NCBI RefSeq assembly: GCF_030546745.1
Contig: NZ_JAUOPD010000011.1
Coordinates: 62,001-126,000 of the forward strand
Direction: 5' to 3'
DNA length: 64,000 bases
DNA from: Thalassotalea sp. 1_MG-2023
GTDB taxonomy: Bacteria; Pseudomonadota; Gammaproteobacteria; Enterobacterales; Alteromonadaceae
Notes under the pieces: model-generated
The model's database searches: none
Told to the model about the DNA's origin: nothing
What the model saw: only the letters and a program-made list of their open reading frames with translations
In this document: positions 1 to 9,114 of the stretch, piece by piece
How the letters are laid out: every line of letters begins with the position of its first letter
Position numbering within the stretch: the first letter of the stretch is position 1
Made by a program: the position numbers and the translations under genes

Positions 1-555
1 TAAAAAGGTCACTAATGCATCGCGATACGCCGCGCGCTCTTCGTTAGATCCTAACGAATTTAACTCTAGTGTGACAAACTCATCGATGCCAAGTTCCTTC
101 CAAAGTCGATAAGTTAATGAAATAACTTCTGCATCAATATCAGGTGTTGCTATACCAAAGGCTTCTAAGCCAAATTGATGGAATTGACGATAGCGCCCTT
201 TTTGCGGACGTTCATGGCGAAACATCGGCCCCATATACCATAAACGTTGCTCTTGATTATAAAGCAGACCATGTTGATTACCCGCTCGTACACAACAAGC
301 TGTGCCTTCCGGACGCAACGTTAAACTGTCACCATTACGATCATCAAAGGTGTACATTTCTTTTTCAACGATATCGGTGACTTCGCCGATTGAGCGTTTA
401 AAAAGTGCGGTAGATTCGACAATTGGCATACGAATTTCGGCGAAACCATAGTTACTGGCAACACGGCGTAAGACTGATTCAACCATCTGCCAAATATTCG
501 TTTCTGAAGGGAGGCAGTCGTTCATACCACGAACAGCCTGAATTGTTTTACTCAC
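1..555 (-). CDS. hisS: Histidine-tRNA ligase, N-terminal 185 codons (runs off the window)
   Basis: Histidyl-tRNA synthetase charges tRNA-His in the cytoplasm. Only the N-terminal part is present: the frame starts at a GTG at 555 and stays open for exactly 185 codons to base 1. The first residues read [12 protein letters not shown], followed by LPSETNIWQ, which matches the conserved HisRS start (KNIQAIRGMNDYLP in E. coli, from memory). A purine stretch (AAAGAGAG) lies upstream of the GTG. It is the gene after ispG in the conserved order rlmN-pilF-rodZ-ispG-hisS; the gap to ispG is 84 bases, so cotranscription is likely. The GTG start is unusual but well placed by homology. The rest of the gene lies outside the window. 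Confidence 0.93.
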   Translation of the reverse strand, partial: MSKTIQAVRGMNDCLPSETNIWQMVESVLRRVASNYGFAEIRMPIVESTALFKRSIGEVTDIVEKEMYTFDDRNGDSLTLRPEGTACCVRAGNQHGLLYNQEQRLWYMGPMFRHERPQKGRYRQFHQFGLEAFGIATPDIDAEVISLTYRLWKELGIDEFVTLELNSLGSNEERAAYRDALVTFL

Positions 556-639
556 CTAGAAGGCTCTCTTTTTGCTATTGGAAATGTAAAATGCAGCGCG
601 CATTATAGGCAGTTTAGCGATAAACGTAAACTACCGAGC

Positions 640-1761
640 TTAATTGTCGATCTCTTTGATCGCAATTTTATTGGCTTGATCCATTAACTTCGCTTTTGCG
701 CGAATGCGTTGTTCAAGTTGATCAACCAATTGGGTGTTATCAAAGCGCTCTTTTTGCCTAATGCCATCTAAGTAAAAGCCACTTTTTTTACTACTGCCAG
801 TTAAGCCTAAATCTGACACTGTTGCTTCACCTGGGCCATTGACAATACAGCCAATTATAGAAACATCCATCGGTGTCATAATATCCTCTACGCGTTGTTC
901 TAATTCATTCACAGTGCTTATCACATCAAATTCTTGACGAGAGCAACTTGGACAAGCAATAAAATTGATACCACGGCTACGTAATTTTAACGATTTTAGA
1001 ATGTCAAATCCTACTTTTACTTCTTCAACAGGATCTGCCGCCAAAGAAACACGTAACGTATCACCAATACCTTCAGATAATAACAAACCTAATCCAACAG
1101 ATGACTTAACCGCACCCGCTCGTAGCCCGCCAGCTTCAGTAATACCGAGATGTAATGGATTATCTATTTGTTTTGCTAATAATCGATACGAGCCAACGGC
1201 TAAAAAAACATCGGAAGCTTTAACACTGACTTTAAAATCATGGAAGTTTAATCGATCGAGAATATCAACATGACGCATTGCTGATTCAAGTAATGCTTCA
1301 GCGGTAGGTTCTGTATACTTTTCTTGAATATCTTTCTCTAACGAGCCGCCATTAACCCCAATACGTATTGAGATACCTTTATCGCGTGCAGATTCTACTA
1401 CCGCTCTAACGCGATCTTCACGGCCGATATTTCCTGGATTAATACGTAAACAATCTGCACCATATTCAGCCACTTTAAGGGCAATACGATAATCAAAGTG
1501 AATATCCGTTACTAACGGTACAGAAACTTGTTGTTTAATTTCTCTAAAGGCTTCTGCGGCATCCATAGTAGGTACACTTACCCTTACTATGTCAGCGCCA
1601 ACAGCTTCTAAAGCTTTTATTTGTTTAACCGTAGCGGCAACATCAGTGGTTAATGTATTCGTCATAGACTGAACCGCTATAGGTGCATCACCACCAACAG
1701 GTACATTACCGACCATAATCTGGCGTGATTTGCGACGTATAATAGGAGATTCTTTAAACAT
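640..1761 (-). CDS. ispG: 4-hydroxy-3-methylbut-2-en-1-yl diphosphate synthase (IspG/GcpE)
   Basis: Penultimate enzyme of the MEP isoprenoid pathway; it reductively converts methylerythritol cyclodiphosphate to HMBPP using a [4Fe-4S] cluster. The 373-residue protein has the family's usual length. An N-terminal TIM-barrel half is followed by the cluster domain, with cysteines at 270, 273 ([10 protein letters not shown]) and 305 (GCIVNGPGE) and the essential glutamate at 312, the same positions as in E. coli. It starts 11 bases after the rodZ stop, so it belongs to the rlmN-pilF-rodZ-ispG-hisS run. The ATG is preceded by a plausible A-rich ribosome site. Confidence 0.97.
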   Translation of the reverse strand: MFKESPIIRRKSRQIMVGNVPVGGDAPIAVQSMTNTLTTDVAATVKQIKALEAVGADIVRVSVPTMDAAEAFREIKQQVSVPLVTDIHFDYRIALKVAEYGADCLRINPGNIGREDRVRAVVESARDKGISIRIGVNGGSLEKDIQEKYTEPTAEALLESAMRHVDILDRLNFHDFKVSVKASDVFLAVGSYRLLAKQIDNPLHLGITEAGGLRAGAVKSSVGLGLLLSEGIGDTLRVSLAADPVEEVKVGFDILKSLKLRSRGINFIACPSCSRQEFDVISTVNELEQRVEDIMTPMDVSIIGCIVNGPGEATVSDLGLTGSSKKSGFYLDGIRQKERFDNTQLVDQLEQRIRAKAKLMDQANKIAIKEIDN

Positions 1762-1772
1762 AATAAATTCGT

Positions 1773-2825
1773 TTACTCTGCTTGATTTTCTGCGTCGAGT
1801 GGCAAGGTAAATTTCGCAATGTTGCCACGGGAAAATTGCGACATATCGATATTGTCACCTTGAAAAGCAATTGCCACCAATTCTGGCTTTCCTAGCGTGA
1901 CTTTAAACGGTGCTTGTCCTGATATATTCATCACATAGCCTGTTTTTTTGATACCCCAAGCCACACGTTCACCTGTAGCGTCATAGATATTGACCCAACA
2001 ATCGCCTGAAAAAGTAAATTGTGCAGACACTAACGGTTCATCAGTTGGGGTAAGAGACTCTTGCTTATCATTAGCTTCAGCATCCATATTGCTTAAACTA
2101 TTTTGCACAACAGGCTCATTTGCTAAGGCTACGTCATTAGGCGTTGCATTATCAGCTTGTTGAGTCAATTCAGTTGATAATTGTTCTGCATCAGTATCTG
2201 TCGCTATGTTTTTTTCATGACTCTCAGTTGTTGTTTTTAACGTTTCAGCTAAAGGCGCAATATTCGCGTCATCAATAATTTCGTTTTCAGGTTGTTCGTC
2301 AACATCAGTTGTTAACGATGGTTGCTCCACTGAGGTTGGCTGTGCTTCTGTGCTAGATGTATCAACGGCCTCTGTTTTCTGGCTTTGCTTGGCATCTTGG
2401 ATCCACCAAATCACACTAGAACCGACAAGTGTTGCTAAAATCAAATACGTCAGCAACATAAGCCTACTATTTTCTGCTTGTTTTTCGGTTTCCTTTGAAA
2501 AACTTTGCATCGGTGAGCCTTGCTTATCTTGCGTAGATACAATATTCAGTGCTTCATAACTCGCTAATACCTCAGCTTCCGGCAAATTAACAAGTTTGGC
2601 GTAATTTTTTAAATAGCCACGATTAAAGGTAGAAGGCAGTGACGTATCAAAAATATCCTGCTCTATTTCACCAACTAAAGCTTTCCTGAAATTCAATCGA
2701 TCCGCGACATCTAATTCACTTAAACCCATTTTTTTGCGTGCTTGAGCAAGCATTTTGCCAGGGCTTAATGTTTCTTGTTCTTCACTATGTTCGTTTATTT
2801 GTTCGTTTTGCGTCATGTTGGTCAT
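1773..2825 (-). CDS. rodZ: Cytoskeleton protein RodZ
   Basis: RodZ links cytoplasmic MreB to the elongasome and helps set rod shape. The 350-residue protein has the family layout: an N-terminal helix-turn-helix (HTH_25 type) at about 20-82, a single membrane helix at about 122-142, a long acidic Thr/Glu/Asp-rich periplasmic linker (about 150-260), and a C-terminal beta domain (DUF4115 type, about 265-345). It lies between pilF and ispG as in many gammaproteobacteria, 11 bases from each. ATG is used as start, with a second in-frame ATG three codons later. The linker is low-complexity and its length is probably variable between strains. Confidence 0.95.
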   Translation of the reverse strand: MTNMTQNEQINEHSEEQETLSPGKMLAQARKKMGLSELDVADRLNFRKALVGEIEQDIFDTSLPSTFNRGYLKNYAKLVNLPEAEVLASYEALNIVSTQDKQGSPMQSFSKETEKQAENSRLMLLTYLILATLVGSSVIWWIQDAKQSQKTEAVDTSSTEAQPTSVEQPSLTTDVDEQPENEIIDDANIAPLAETLKTTTESHEKNIATDTDAEQLSTELTQQADNATPNDVALANEPVVQNSLSNMDAEANDKQESLTPTDEPLVSAQFTFSGDCWVNIYDATGERVAWGIKKTGYVMNISGQAPFKVTLGKPELVAIAFQGDNIDMSQFSRGNIAKFTLPLDAENQAE

Positions 2826-2836
2826 TATGATGGTTG

Positions 2837-4081
2837 TTACTTCTTAGGATCAGCAAGAAAAATTACATCACCTATTTTAATTGACTGATTTCGAGAAAAG
2901 TTATTCCAGCGTTCTAACGCTTTCATGTGAATATTATATTCTACGGTAATGGAAAATAACGTATCGCCTTTTTTTACAATATGTTGAGGAATTGACGGTT
3001 TTTCCACAGTTGTCGTGATACTTTCATTCGCAGGCGTCACCTTAGTCTCTGTTTTTTTGCTATCTACATGACTTACTGACTTAGCACTGTTGTCATCAGC
3101 TTTACGTTTATCACGCTCAGACTTTTTAGTAATATCACGCTGTTTCGCGTTTTCATTTATTGATTCAGCACTATACCTTTTAGGGGATAGCTTCACCACA
3201 CGCTTTTTCTTTTTATGCACCAGTAACGGCTTTGTTAATAACTGGTATTTCTCAGCTAACTCATCAGCTTCTGTATGATCAAGCCCATTGAGTAAAAATT
3301 GCTTTGCTTGGAATGATTGCGGAAACATTTTCACTAACATACTCGCGTAATTTTTAGCAACACCCATTTTATTTTGTTTCTGGTATGTTTTAAACGCTAA
3401 TGCCAAGGCTTCTGGCATAAATCGTCGGGTAGCTTTCTCATAACGCTTTAAGTACTGCTCTGCTAATTGATAATCACCCTTTGCATACTGTAAGCGCATC
3501 ATGTGCAAAATGGCAGAAGCGTTACTTGGGCTGTGCTGAATTGATTTATGTAAATAATGTTCGGCTTTGTCAAAGGCATCGGCGTCAAGTTGGCATAATG
3601 CTAAATTTTCATAACTTTTTGCCACTAATAAATACGTGGGGACGGCAATGGCCTTTAACATTTTCTGTTCAGCAAGCGCATATTTCTTTTGTTTACAAAG
3701 AAATACACCGTAATTATTCAGAGTATCTGGGTCATCGCCGTTAATTGATAATGCTTTCTCATAAGCTTGGGTTGCGAGTTTGGGCTCACCAACAGTATCA
3801 TAATAATGAGCAAAAGCTGTATGCACTTGAACAAGTTTAGGGGCTGAACGTTTTGCTTTTTCTAAATTAAGTTTCGCCTGCGTGGTATTCCCCATTTTTA
3901 AATAACCAAGCCCTAGAGATATTCTGGTCATCGCAATTTCATTGTTCGATGACTCATTTTGTATCACGGGCGTGTTTTTATCATTTTCGTATGTTTGGGT
4001 TACACAGCCCGTTAAACTTAAAAAAATGATCAAACAAGTTATTGTTCTCAGAAAATTATCCATATATACCGACACAAGCAT
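2837..4081 (-). CDS. pilF: Type IV pilus biogenesis lipoprotein PilF/PilW with C-terminal LysM
   Basis: PilF/PilW is an outer-membrane TPR lipoprotein (pilotin) needed for PilQ secretin assembly. A signal peptide with lipobox LTGC near residue 26 starts the protein, followed by TPR units from about 50 to 270 (for example the stretch with DPDTLNNYGVFLCKQKKY). The protein is longer (414 residues) than the classic form of about 250: after a Lys/Ser/Thr-rich linker (about 290-360) it ends in a LysM domain (QHIVKKGDTLFSIT to IKIGDVIFL), predicted to bind peptidoglycan. An internal ATG at codon 7 could be the true start and would still keep the signal peptide. It sits 8 bases after rlmN and 11 before rodZ. 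Confidence 0.93.
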   Translation of the reverse strand: MLVSVYMDNFLRTITCLIIFLSLTGCVTQTYENDKNTPVIQNESSNNEIAMTRISLGLGYLKMGNTTQAKLNLEKAKRSAPKLVQVHTAFAHYYDTVGEPKLATQAYEKALSINGDDPDTLNNYGVFLCKQKKYALAEQKMLKAIAVPTYLLVAKSYENLALCQLDADAFDKAEHYLHKSIQHSPSNASAILHMMRLQYAKGDYQLAEQYLKRYEKATRRFMPEALALAFKTYQKQNKMGVAKNYASMLVKMFPQSFQAKQFLLNGLDHTEADELAEKYQLLTKPLLVHKKKKRVVKLSPKRYSAESINENAKQRDITKKSERDKRKADDNSAKSVSHVDSKKTETKVTPANESITTTVEKPSIPQHIVKKGDTLFSITVEYNIHMKALERWNNFSRNQSIKIGDVIFLADPKK

Positions 4082-4089
4082 TATTGTTA

Positions 4090-5259
4090 TCAGACTATTT
4101 TCACTGAAATTTGTTCAGCTTTCACCTGTTTTTTTTCATTTGCTTGTTCTGCGATGGTTGCTGTACGTTTTGTACGGTCTAAAACCTCGCCGGCAAGCTG
4201 TCCACAAGCGGCGTCAATATCATCCCCTCGCGTACGTCTTGTGATCACGGTATAGCCATAACTTTGTAGCACTTTATCAAACCTATCGATACGTGAATTA
4301 CTTGAACGTTTATACGGCGAACCAGGATAAGGATTAAAAGGAATTAAGTTCACCTTACTTGGGGTGTCTTTCAATGCATGAGCGAGTTCATGTGCATGTT
4401 CTGTAGAGTCATTCACTTCTTGGATCATCACATATTCAACGGTCACTGCTTTTTGTGCTTTTGAACCATCGATATACTGACGAGAGGCTGCTAGAAAGTC
4501 TTGTAATGGATATTTTTTATTTATCGGCACAAGTTCGTTTCGTAACTCATCATTGGGTGCATGTATTGAAATAGCCAAGGCACAGTCAATTTTCTCTTTT
4601 AACATAGCAAGTGCAGGAACAACACCAGACGTACTCACAGTTACACGACGTTTAGATAAACCATAGCCAAGATCATTTAGCATGTTATCAAGCGCTGGCA
4701 GTAAGTTTTTCATGTTTAATAATGGTTCACCCATCCCCATCATCACTATGTTAGTGATTGGTCGCTTACCAGCAATACGAGTTGCACCAATATCATTAGC
4801 AACACGCCATACTTGACCAATAATTTCAGCGACTGATAAATTGCGATTAAAACCCTGCTGAGCTGTTGAACAAAAAGTACACTCTAAGGCACAACCTACC
4901 TGTGAAGAAACACATAAAGTTGCACGATTATTTTCAGGGATCCAAACCGTTTCAACTTCTTGCCCCCCTTCTAACTTTAATGCGTACTTTATTGTGCCAT
5001 CCGTTGATACTTGTTTTTGCGAGATTTCTGGAGCTTGAATTTCACAGTTACGCGATAATTTTTCACGCAATTTTTTATTCAAATTTGTCATTTGTTCAAA
5101 GTCGTCATAACCAAAATGGTACATCCATTTCATGACTTGATCAGCACGGAACGGTTTTTCGCCGATTGAAGCGAAATACTCACGCAACCCTTGATGGTCA
5201 AAGTTTAATAAATTAACTTTCTTCATAGTTGGTTGAACAACGGTTGCGGCTTCACTCAT
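4090..5259 (-). CDS. rlmN: Dual-specificity RNA methyltransferase RlmN
   Basis: Radical-SAM enzyme that methylates C2 of A2503 in 23S rRNA and A37 of some tRNAs. The 389-residue protein carries the CxxxCxxC cluster motif at C123, C127 and C130 (CALECTFC), the GMGEPL motif, and the late cysteine region [13 protein letters not shown] near 350 that supplies a catalytic cysteine. It is first of the tight rlmN-pilF-rodZ-ispG-hisS block; about 290 bases separate it from ndk upstream, so its own promoter probably lies there. The C-terminal tail beyond about 365 is Lys/Glu-rich and poorly conserved. Confidence 0.97.
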   Translation of the reverse strand: MSEAATVVQPTMKKVNLLNFDHQGLREYFASIGEKPFRADQVMKWMYHFGYDDFEQMTNLNKKLREKLSRNCEIQAPEISQKQVSTDGTIKYALKLEGGQEVETVWIPENNRATLCVSSQVGCALECTFCSTAQQGFNRNLSVAEIIGQVWRVANDIGATRIAGKRPITNIVMMGMGEPLLNMKNLLPALDNMLNDLGYGLSKRRVTVSTSGVVPALAMLKEKIDCALAISIHAPNDELRNELVPINKKYPLQDFLAASRQYIDGSKAQKAVTVEYVMIQEVNDSTEHAHELAHALKDTPSKVNLIPFNPYPGSPYKRSSNSRIDRFDKVLQSYGYTVITRRTRGDDIDAACGQLAGEVLDRTKRTATIAEQANEKKQVKAEQISVKIV

Positions 5260-5397
5260 ATTAAAAAACTCTCAATACTACAAAATTCAAGGGGCAAAAT
5301 TGTACACTTTTTCAACAAAAGAGACAATTAAGATAACTAGCATAAATTCACTATTAGCTTTTATCAGCGATAACTTATGCTAATCATCTAACAAAAC

Positions 5398-5432
5398 AAA
5401 AGGATTTTACCGAAAACCGATAAAACCCTTTT
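5398..5432 (-). terminator. Terminator downstream of ndk
   Basis: Inverted repeat with arms AAAAGG-TTTTA and TAAAA-CCTTTT around a short C/G-containing loop, about 15 pairs when read on the minus strand with two G-T pairs, followed by a T-rich tail. It lies 120 bases past the ndk stop and before rlmN, so it probably ends ndk transcription. The other 291 bases of the ndk-rlmN gap show no further gene. Confidence 0.65.
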
Positions 5433-5550
5433 ATTATCTTTTATCAATTAAACTAAACGCTTAGTAACTTTCTTAATAGCAATACCCATTTTTACCTTAG
5501 GTAAGTACCGCCGATAGTCTAACGTCGCTATGCGTAGTGTTTAATGAAAA

Positions 5551-5982
5551 TTAACGAGTGCGTGGGCAAATCTCGTCATCTGAGAAGAAGTACGCAATTT
5601 CGCGAGCCGCTGATTCTACAGCGTCTGAGCCGTGAACAGCATTTTCGTCGATTGAGTTTGCGTAATCTGCACGTAAAGTACCCGCTAATGCTTCTGCAGG
5701 GTTAGTAGCACCCATGATTTCACGGTTTTTTAATACTGCGCCTTCACCTTCAAGCACTTGAACCATCACTGGGCCAGAAGTCATGAATTCAACTAAAGCA
5801 CCGAAGAAAGGACGTTCGCTGTGCTCAGCGTAGAAGCCTTCAGCTTGTTCTTTAGAAAGGTGAACCATTTTTGAAGCAATAATAGTTAAGCCAGCAGTTT
5901 CAAAGCGGTTGTAAATTTGACCAATAACATTTTTTGCTACTGCATCAGGTTTTACGATAGAAAAAGTACGTTCGATAGCCAT
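5551..5982 (-). CDS. ndk: Nucleoside diphosphate kinase
   Basis: Ndk equilibrates nucleoside di- and triphosphates through a phosphohistidine. The 143 residues are the typical length. The start [12 protein letters not shown] and the active-site motif NAVHGSD, with the phosphorylated histidine at 117, are intact. It lies 268 bases from the malic-enzyme gene and 291 from rlmN, with a hairpin at 5398-5432 behind it, so it is probably a single-gene unit. In many relatives ndk sits between the isc cluster and rlmN; here a malic-enzyme gene has come between ndk and iscX. Confidence 0.97.
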   Translation of the reverse strand: MAIERTFSIVKPDAVAKNVIGQIYNRFETAGLTIIASKMVHLSKEQAEGFYAEHSERPFFGALVEFMTSGPVMVQVLEGEGAVLKNREIMGATNPAEALAGTLRADYANSIDENAVHGSDAVESAAREIAYFFSDDEICPRTR

Positions 5983-6207
5983 GATAAGCCCTCAATTTTT
6001 GAACTAGAATATAAATTTTGGCGCGATTATAGACCAATTGTTAGCAAATGCCTACCTAGGAATAAAGATTGTTTTAATTAGGGGGTGTTTAACTTTGTAG
6101 TATCAATTTTGGCCCATTCTTATTGCTATCTGGATAGGTAGCGAAAACGAAATTTGCAAAATTTTGAAAAATTTCAACCGTGAAAATCAATTATCAACTT
6201 AAAGAAA

Positions 6208-6231
6208 CAGCCCTTTGTTATTAAAGGGCTG
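6208..6231 (-). terminator. Rho-independent terminator of the malic-enzyme gene
   Basis: Perfect 9-bp stem (CAGCCCTTT / AAAGGGCTG) with a 6-base loop. Read on the minus strand it is followed by TTTCTTT, and it lies 20 bases past the stop of the malic-enzyme gene. Confidence 0.88.
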
Positions 6232-6250
6232 CTTCATATAAATTCAAAAG

Positions 6251-7942
6251 TTACAGACTACAACGACGATATTGTCGATAAGCAGGTTGCCAAAAGTTAC
6301 GTTCAATTTTGGCAGTTAACGCATCATCATCAATACGTAAGGCCAAATCTTGGTCAAACGCTACTTGCGCCACGGCAAAAGCTATTTCTTTACTCAAATT
6401 AGCGATCTCAGTTAGTGGTGGTAACAATTCACCTTTACCCGTATTTGCCAAAGGAGAAGCTTGTGCTAGTGTCTTACTAGCAACCATTAACATTTCATCT
6501 GTGATCCGGTTAATATTTGCGGCAACAACCGCAAGACCTAATCCAGGGAAAATATAACTGTTGTTACATTGTGCAACAGGGAAAATATCACCTTTATGCT
6601 CGACTGGCTCAAACGGGCTACCAGTCGCCACAATGGCTTTGCCCTCTGTCCAATTAATGACCTGTTCAGGCGTTGCTTCTACTTGTCGTACTGGGTTACT
6701 CAGTGGAAAAATAATCGGTTTATCATTATATACTGTCATGGCTTTAATCACGTCTTCAGTAAATAAGCCAGCCACACCAGATACACCAATGAGTATATCA
6801 GGTTGTGCTTGTTCTACTGTTTCTAGTAGCGTTGCATATTCACCAGCGACTTTCCACGAGGCAATTGCTGACTTGTGTTGACCAAGCTTTTCTTGAAAGT
6901 CTCTAAGCCCTTCCATACCTTGAGTAACCAAACCGTGACGGTCGATCATGTACACTTGACTGCGTGCTTGTTCTGGCGAAGCACCTTCACTGATCATTTG
7001 TGCAATAATTTGTTCTGCAATACCACAACCGGCTGAACCCGCGCCAACAAATACCACTTTTTGCTTTGATAACTGCCCACCTTTTATTCGGCAAGCCGCC
7101 AGTAGAGTACCTACCGTTACCGATGCAGTACCTTGAATATCATCATTAAAACAACAAATTTGATCTTTATAACGGTTTAGAAGCGGCATAGCATTAGGCT
7201 GGGCAAAATCTTCAAACTGCAACATGACGTGTGGCCAGCGGCGTTTTACTGCTTGAACAAACAGATCGACAAATTCATCATATGCTTGTTGATCAATCCG
7301 TGGCTTGCGCGTACCCATATACATTGGATCGTTTAGTAGTTTTTCGTTGTTTGTGCCCACATCAAGCATCACGGGTAAACAATATGCTGGGCTAATTCCA
7401 CCGCAAGCGGTGTATAAAGAAAGTTTACCAATAGGAATACCCATGCCTCCTATACCTTGATCACCAAGACCAAGAATACGCTCACCGTCGGTTACTACAA
7501 TTATTTTAACTTTATTTTTAGTCGCGTTGCGTAATATATCGTCTATGTCGTGACGATCTTCATAGGAGATAAACAAACCACGATTGCTGCGATAAATATC
7601 AGAGAACTTTTCACACGCATCGCCTACTGTCGGTGTATATATTATCGGCATCATTTCCGCTAAATGTGCTTGCACTAACTTAAAGAACAAGGTTTCATTT
7701 TTGTCATGTATTGCACGCAGATATATATGCTTATTTAAATTGGTGCGAAAACTACTGTATTGCATATAACAACGTTCTACTTGCTCATCAATCGTTTCGT
7801 ATGACGGAGGCAATAAACCGGTTAAGTTGAACTGCTTTCGTTCTTCACGAGAAAAAGCAGACCCCTTATTAAGCAAAGGAGTTTCTAATAAATTAGGACC
7901 TGAATAGGGAATATATAGAGGGCGTTGATTGTTTGTTGTCAT
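6251..7942 (-). CDS. maeA: NAD-dependent malic enzyme
   Basis: Oxidatively decarboxylates malate to pyruvate and CO2 with reduction of NAD. The 563 residues match the long (MaeA/SfcA) class of about 565. Visible signatures are the substrate-loop motif [13 protein letters not shown] (about 96-108), the metal/malate region FEDFAQPNA, and the Rossmann motif [13 protein letters not shown] near 300. The gene is monocistronic: a strong hairpin follows it, and 338 bases of leader separate it from iscX. Together with isocitrate lyase and malate synthase elsewhere in this window it supports growth on C2/C4 substrates (inference). Confidence 0.95.
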   Translation of the reverse strand: MTTNNQRPLYIPYSGPNLLETPLLNKGSAFSREERKQFNLTGLLPPSYETIDEQVERCYMQYSSFRTNLNKHIYLRAIHDKNETLFFKLVQAHLAEMMPIIYTPTVGDACEKFSDIYRSNRGLFISYEDRHDIDDILRNATKNKVKIIVVTDGERILGLGDQGIGGMGIPIGKLSLYTACGGISPAYCLPVMLDVGTNNEKLLNDPMYMGTRKPRIDQQAYDEFVDLFVQAVKRRWPHVMLQFEDFAQPNAMPLLNRYKDQICCFNDDIQGTASVTVGTLLAACRIKGGQLSKQKVVFVGAGSAGCGIAEQIIAQMISEGASPEQARSQVYMIDRHGLVTQGMEGLRDFQEKLGQHKSAIASWKVAGEYATLLETVEQAQPDILIGVSGVAGLFTEDVIKAMTVYNDKPIIFPLSNPVRQVEATPEQVINWTEGKAIVATGSPFEPVEHKGDIFPVAQCNNSYIFPGLGLAVVAANINRITDEMLMVASKTLAQASPLANTGKGELLPPLTEIANLSKEIAFAVAQVAFDQDLALRIDDDALTAKIERNFWQPAYRQYRRCSL

Positions 7943-8280
7943 AAGTTTGTATTATTTGCGCCAGTTAGTTGCGATAAGACTTAAATTTAAGCATAAGCTA
8001 TAGCGCCTGATTATAGTCGAACTAATGCGTTCAACAAACCCGAGCACTGGACAAACTGTTAAAAATAGAGAAAAAAAAGACATTCTTTAGTGTCTGTTGA
8101 TCTTTCGCGTTTATTTTTGCAGCAGTTTATTGGTATTTAGACAAAGCATTGCGATTAATGTGTGGTTATTCCTCATGATAAAGCAATAACAACGTATTAA
8201 AACTTTTCGCAAAAAAACGATCACCGACAAAATAATGAATACACATTGAGCGCAGTAAATTTTAACTGCTGAACTTTCAA
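7943..8280. other. Intergenic gap, malic enzyme to iscX
   Basis: Between the 5' end of the malic-enzyme gene and the iscX stop. It presumably holds the malic-enzyme promoter. I find no convincing ORF or RNA gene; a short imperfect hairpin (AGACA / TGTCT near 8078-8096) is too weak to call. Confidence 0.5.
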
Positions 8281-8478
8281 CTACATTTCATCCATCCACG
8301 CTAATTGAATCGCTTCTAAGACTCTTTCGCCGCAATGGTTCGGATCATCATCAAAATTTTCAAGTGCTAAAACCCATTCACGTAACTCAGTAAAATGTAT
8401 TTTGTAAGGATCCACATCAGGATGCCGCTCGATTAAATCAAGCGCAATGTCGAGTGAATCTGTCCAGCGAAGCCCCAT
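8281..8478 (-). CDS. iscX: Fe-S assembly adaptor IscX
   Basis: IscX is a small acidic protein that binds iron and the cysteine desulfurase IscS and tunes Fe-S cluster assembly. The 65 residues match IscX throughout: GLRWTDSLDIALDLIERHPD at the start, DPYKIHFTELREWV in the middle and the AIQLAWMDE end. A strong Shine-Dalgarno (GAGGGGGC) precedes the ATG. It normally closes the iscRSUA-hscBA-fdx-iscX operon, but here no fdx or hscA lies upstream; instead there is a 45-codon membrane ORF 22 bases away, then a divergent gene. It is therefore detached from its usual operon or marks a rearrangement point. Confidence 0.95.
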   Translation of the reverse strand: MGLRWTDSLDIALDLIERHPDVDPYKIHFTELREWVLALENFDDDPNHCGERVLEAIQLAWMDEM

Positions 8479-8499
8479 AAAGCCCCCTCATTGTTTATA

Positions 8500-8637
8500 C
8501 TAAAATATCAAATGGAACCAATAAAAGTCGGCCAATAACATGATAAGTAACCAAATAAAGATCAATCTCACACGACGACAAAATTGGCAGTCTGTACGCC
8601 ACAAATCGGTTAGTTTTCCAAAAAAGTGTTTTGACAT
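8500..8637 (-). CDS. Small membrane protein (45 aa) directly upstream of iscX
   Basis: Not a family I recognise. The frame runs from an ATG at 8637 to TAG at 8500. The protein begins MSKHFFGKLTDLW, has a short basic segment with a CxxC (CQFCRR at 17-22), and then one strongly hydrophobic helix (about 25-45, with IWLLIMLL) ending in aromatic residues, so it is probably a single-pass inner-membrane protein with the N-terminus in the cytoplasm. The stop lies 22 bases before the iscX ATG on the same strand, so the two are probably cotranscribed. Evidence for coding is the frame, the amphipathic-then-hydrophobic layout and the position; the ribosome site (ACGGTAA) is weak. Confidence 0.6.
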   Translation of the reverse strand: MSKHFFGKLTDLWRTDCQFCRRVRLIFIWLLIMLLADFYWFHLIF

Positions 8638-8782
8638 AATTTTACCGTTAAAGTTAAGTATAGAGTAATTCCATTCTTTGCAAACAATGCCTTTTCTATA
8701 AACGTTTAAATTTCGTTAAAAGAGCACTTCTTTGTAGGGCTTGGTATAATATACAACAAACAATATAATCGCGAATGTAAAA

Positions 8783-9028
8783 ATGGCTAACATTACTTTG
8801 TCTGATGACGCAAAACACCAACTTATTAACAAGTTACAACATTATTTTGAACAAGAACTCTCTATTGAATTAGGCCAATTCGATGCTGACTTTTTACTTG
8901 ATTTTATCGGCGACAATTTCGGTAGTTATTTTTATAATCAGGGTTTATATGACGCACAGCACATTATTAACGAGAAAATAGATCATATCAGCGAAACGTT
9001 ATATGAATTAGAAAAACCCACAACGTAA
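8783..9028 (+). CDS. DUF2164 family protein
   Basis: An 81-residue soluble protein of the uncharacterised DUF2164 family, recognised from the pattern ITLSDDAKHQLINKLQ, followed by FEQEL, then GQFDADFLLDFI and YFYNQGLYDAQ. Function unknown; no catalytic motif is apparent. A good -10 hexamer (TATAAT at 8745-8750) lies 33 bases upstream of the ATG, so it has its own promoter. It is followed by nnrS 86 bases later, which seems to have a separate promoter. Confidence 0.85.
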   Translation: MANITLSDDAKHQLINKLQHYFEQELSIELGQFDADFLLDFIGDNFGSYFYNQGLYDAQHIINEKIDHISETLYELEKPTT

Positions 9029-9044
9029 ATTTTTTATCACCGTA

Positions 9045-9058
9045 TTGATTTAAAACAA
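9045..9058 (+). promoter_or_regulatory. FNR/DNR-like operator upstream of nnrS
   Basis: TTGATTTAAAACAA matches the FNR consensus TTGAT-N4-ATCAA at 9 of 10 defined positions. A plausible -10 (TATACT, 9080-9085) would put the transcription start near 9092 and the site centre near -41, the class II activator position. nnrS genes are classically controlled by FNR/NNR-type regulators, so the placement makes sense; binding is inferred. Confidence 0.6.
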
Positions 9059-9114
9059 AGTCTAACAAATAGCATGCGATATACTAACCTCATCGCCACT
9101 CTAAGGTACCTAAT

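Noticed and set aside
6561-6881. Plus-strand ORFs inside the malic-enzyme gene
   Set aside because: Antisense shadows of a well-conserved gene, with low-complexity serine/proline-rich products.
8078-8096. Small hairpin AGACA / TGTCT upstream of the malic-enzyme gene
   Set aside because: Only five pairs, no tract of U, so not called a terminator.
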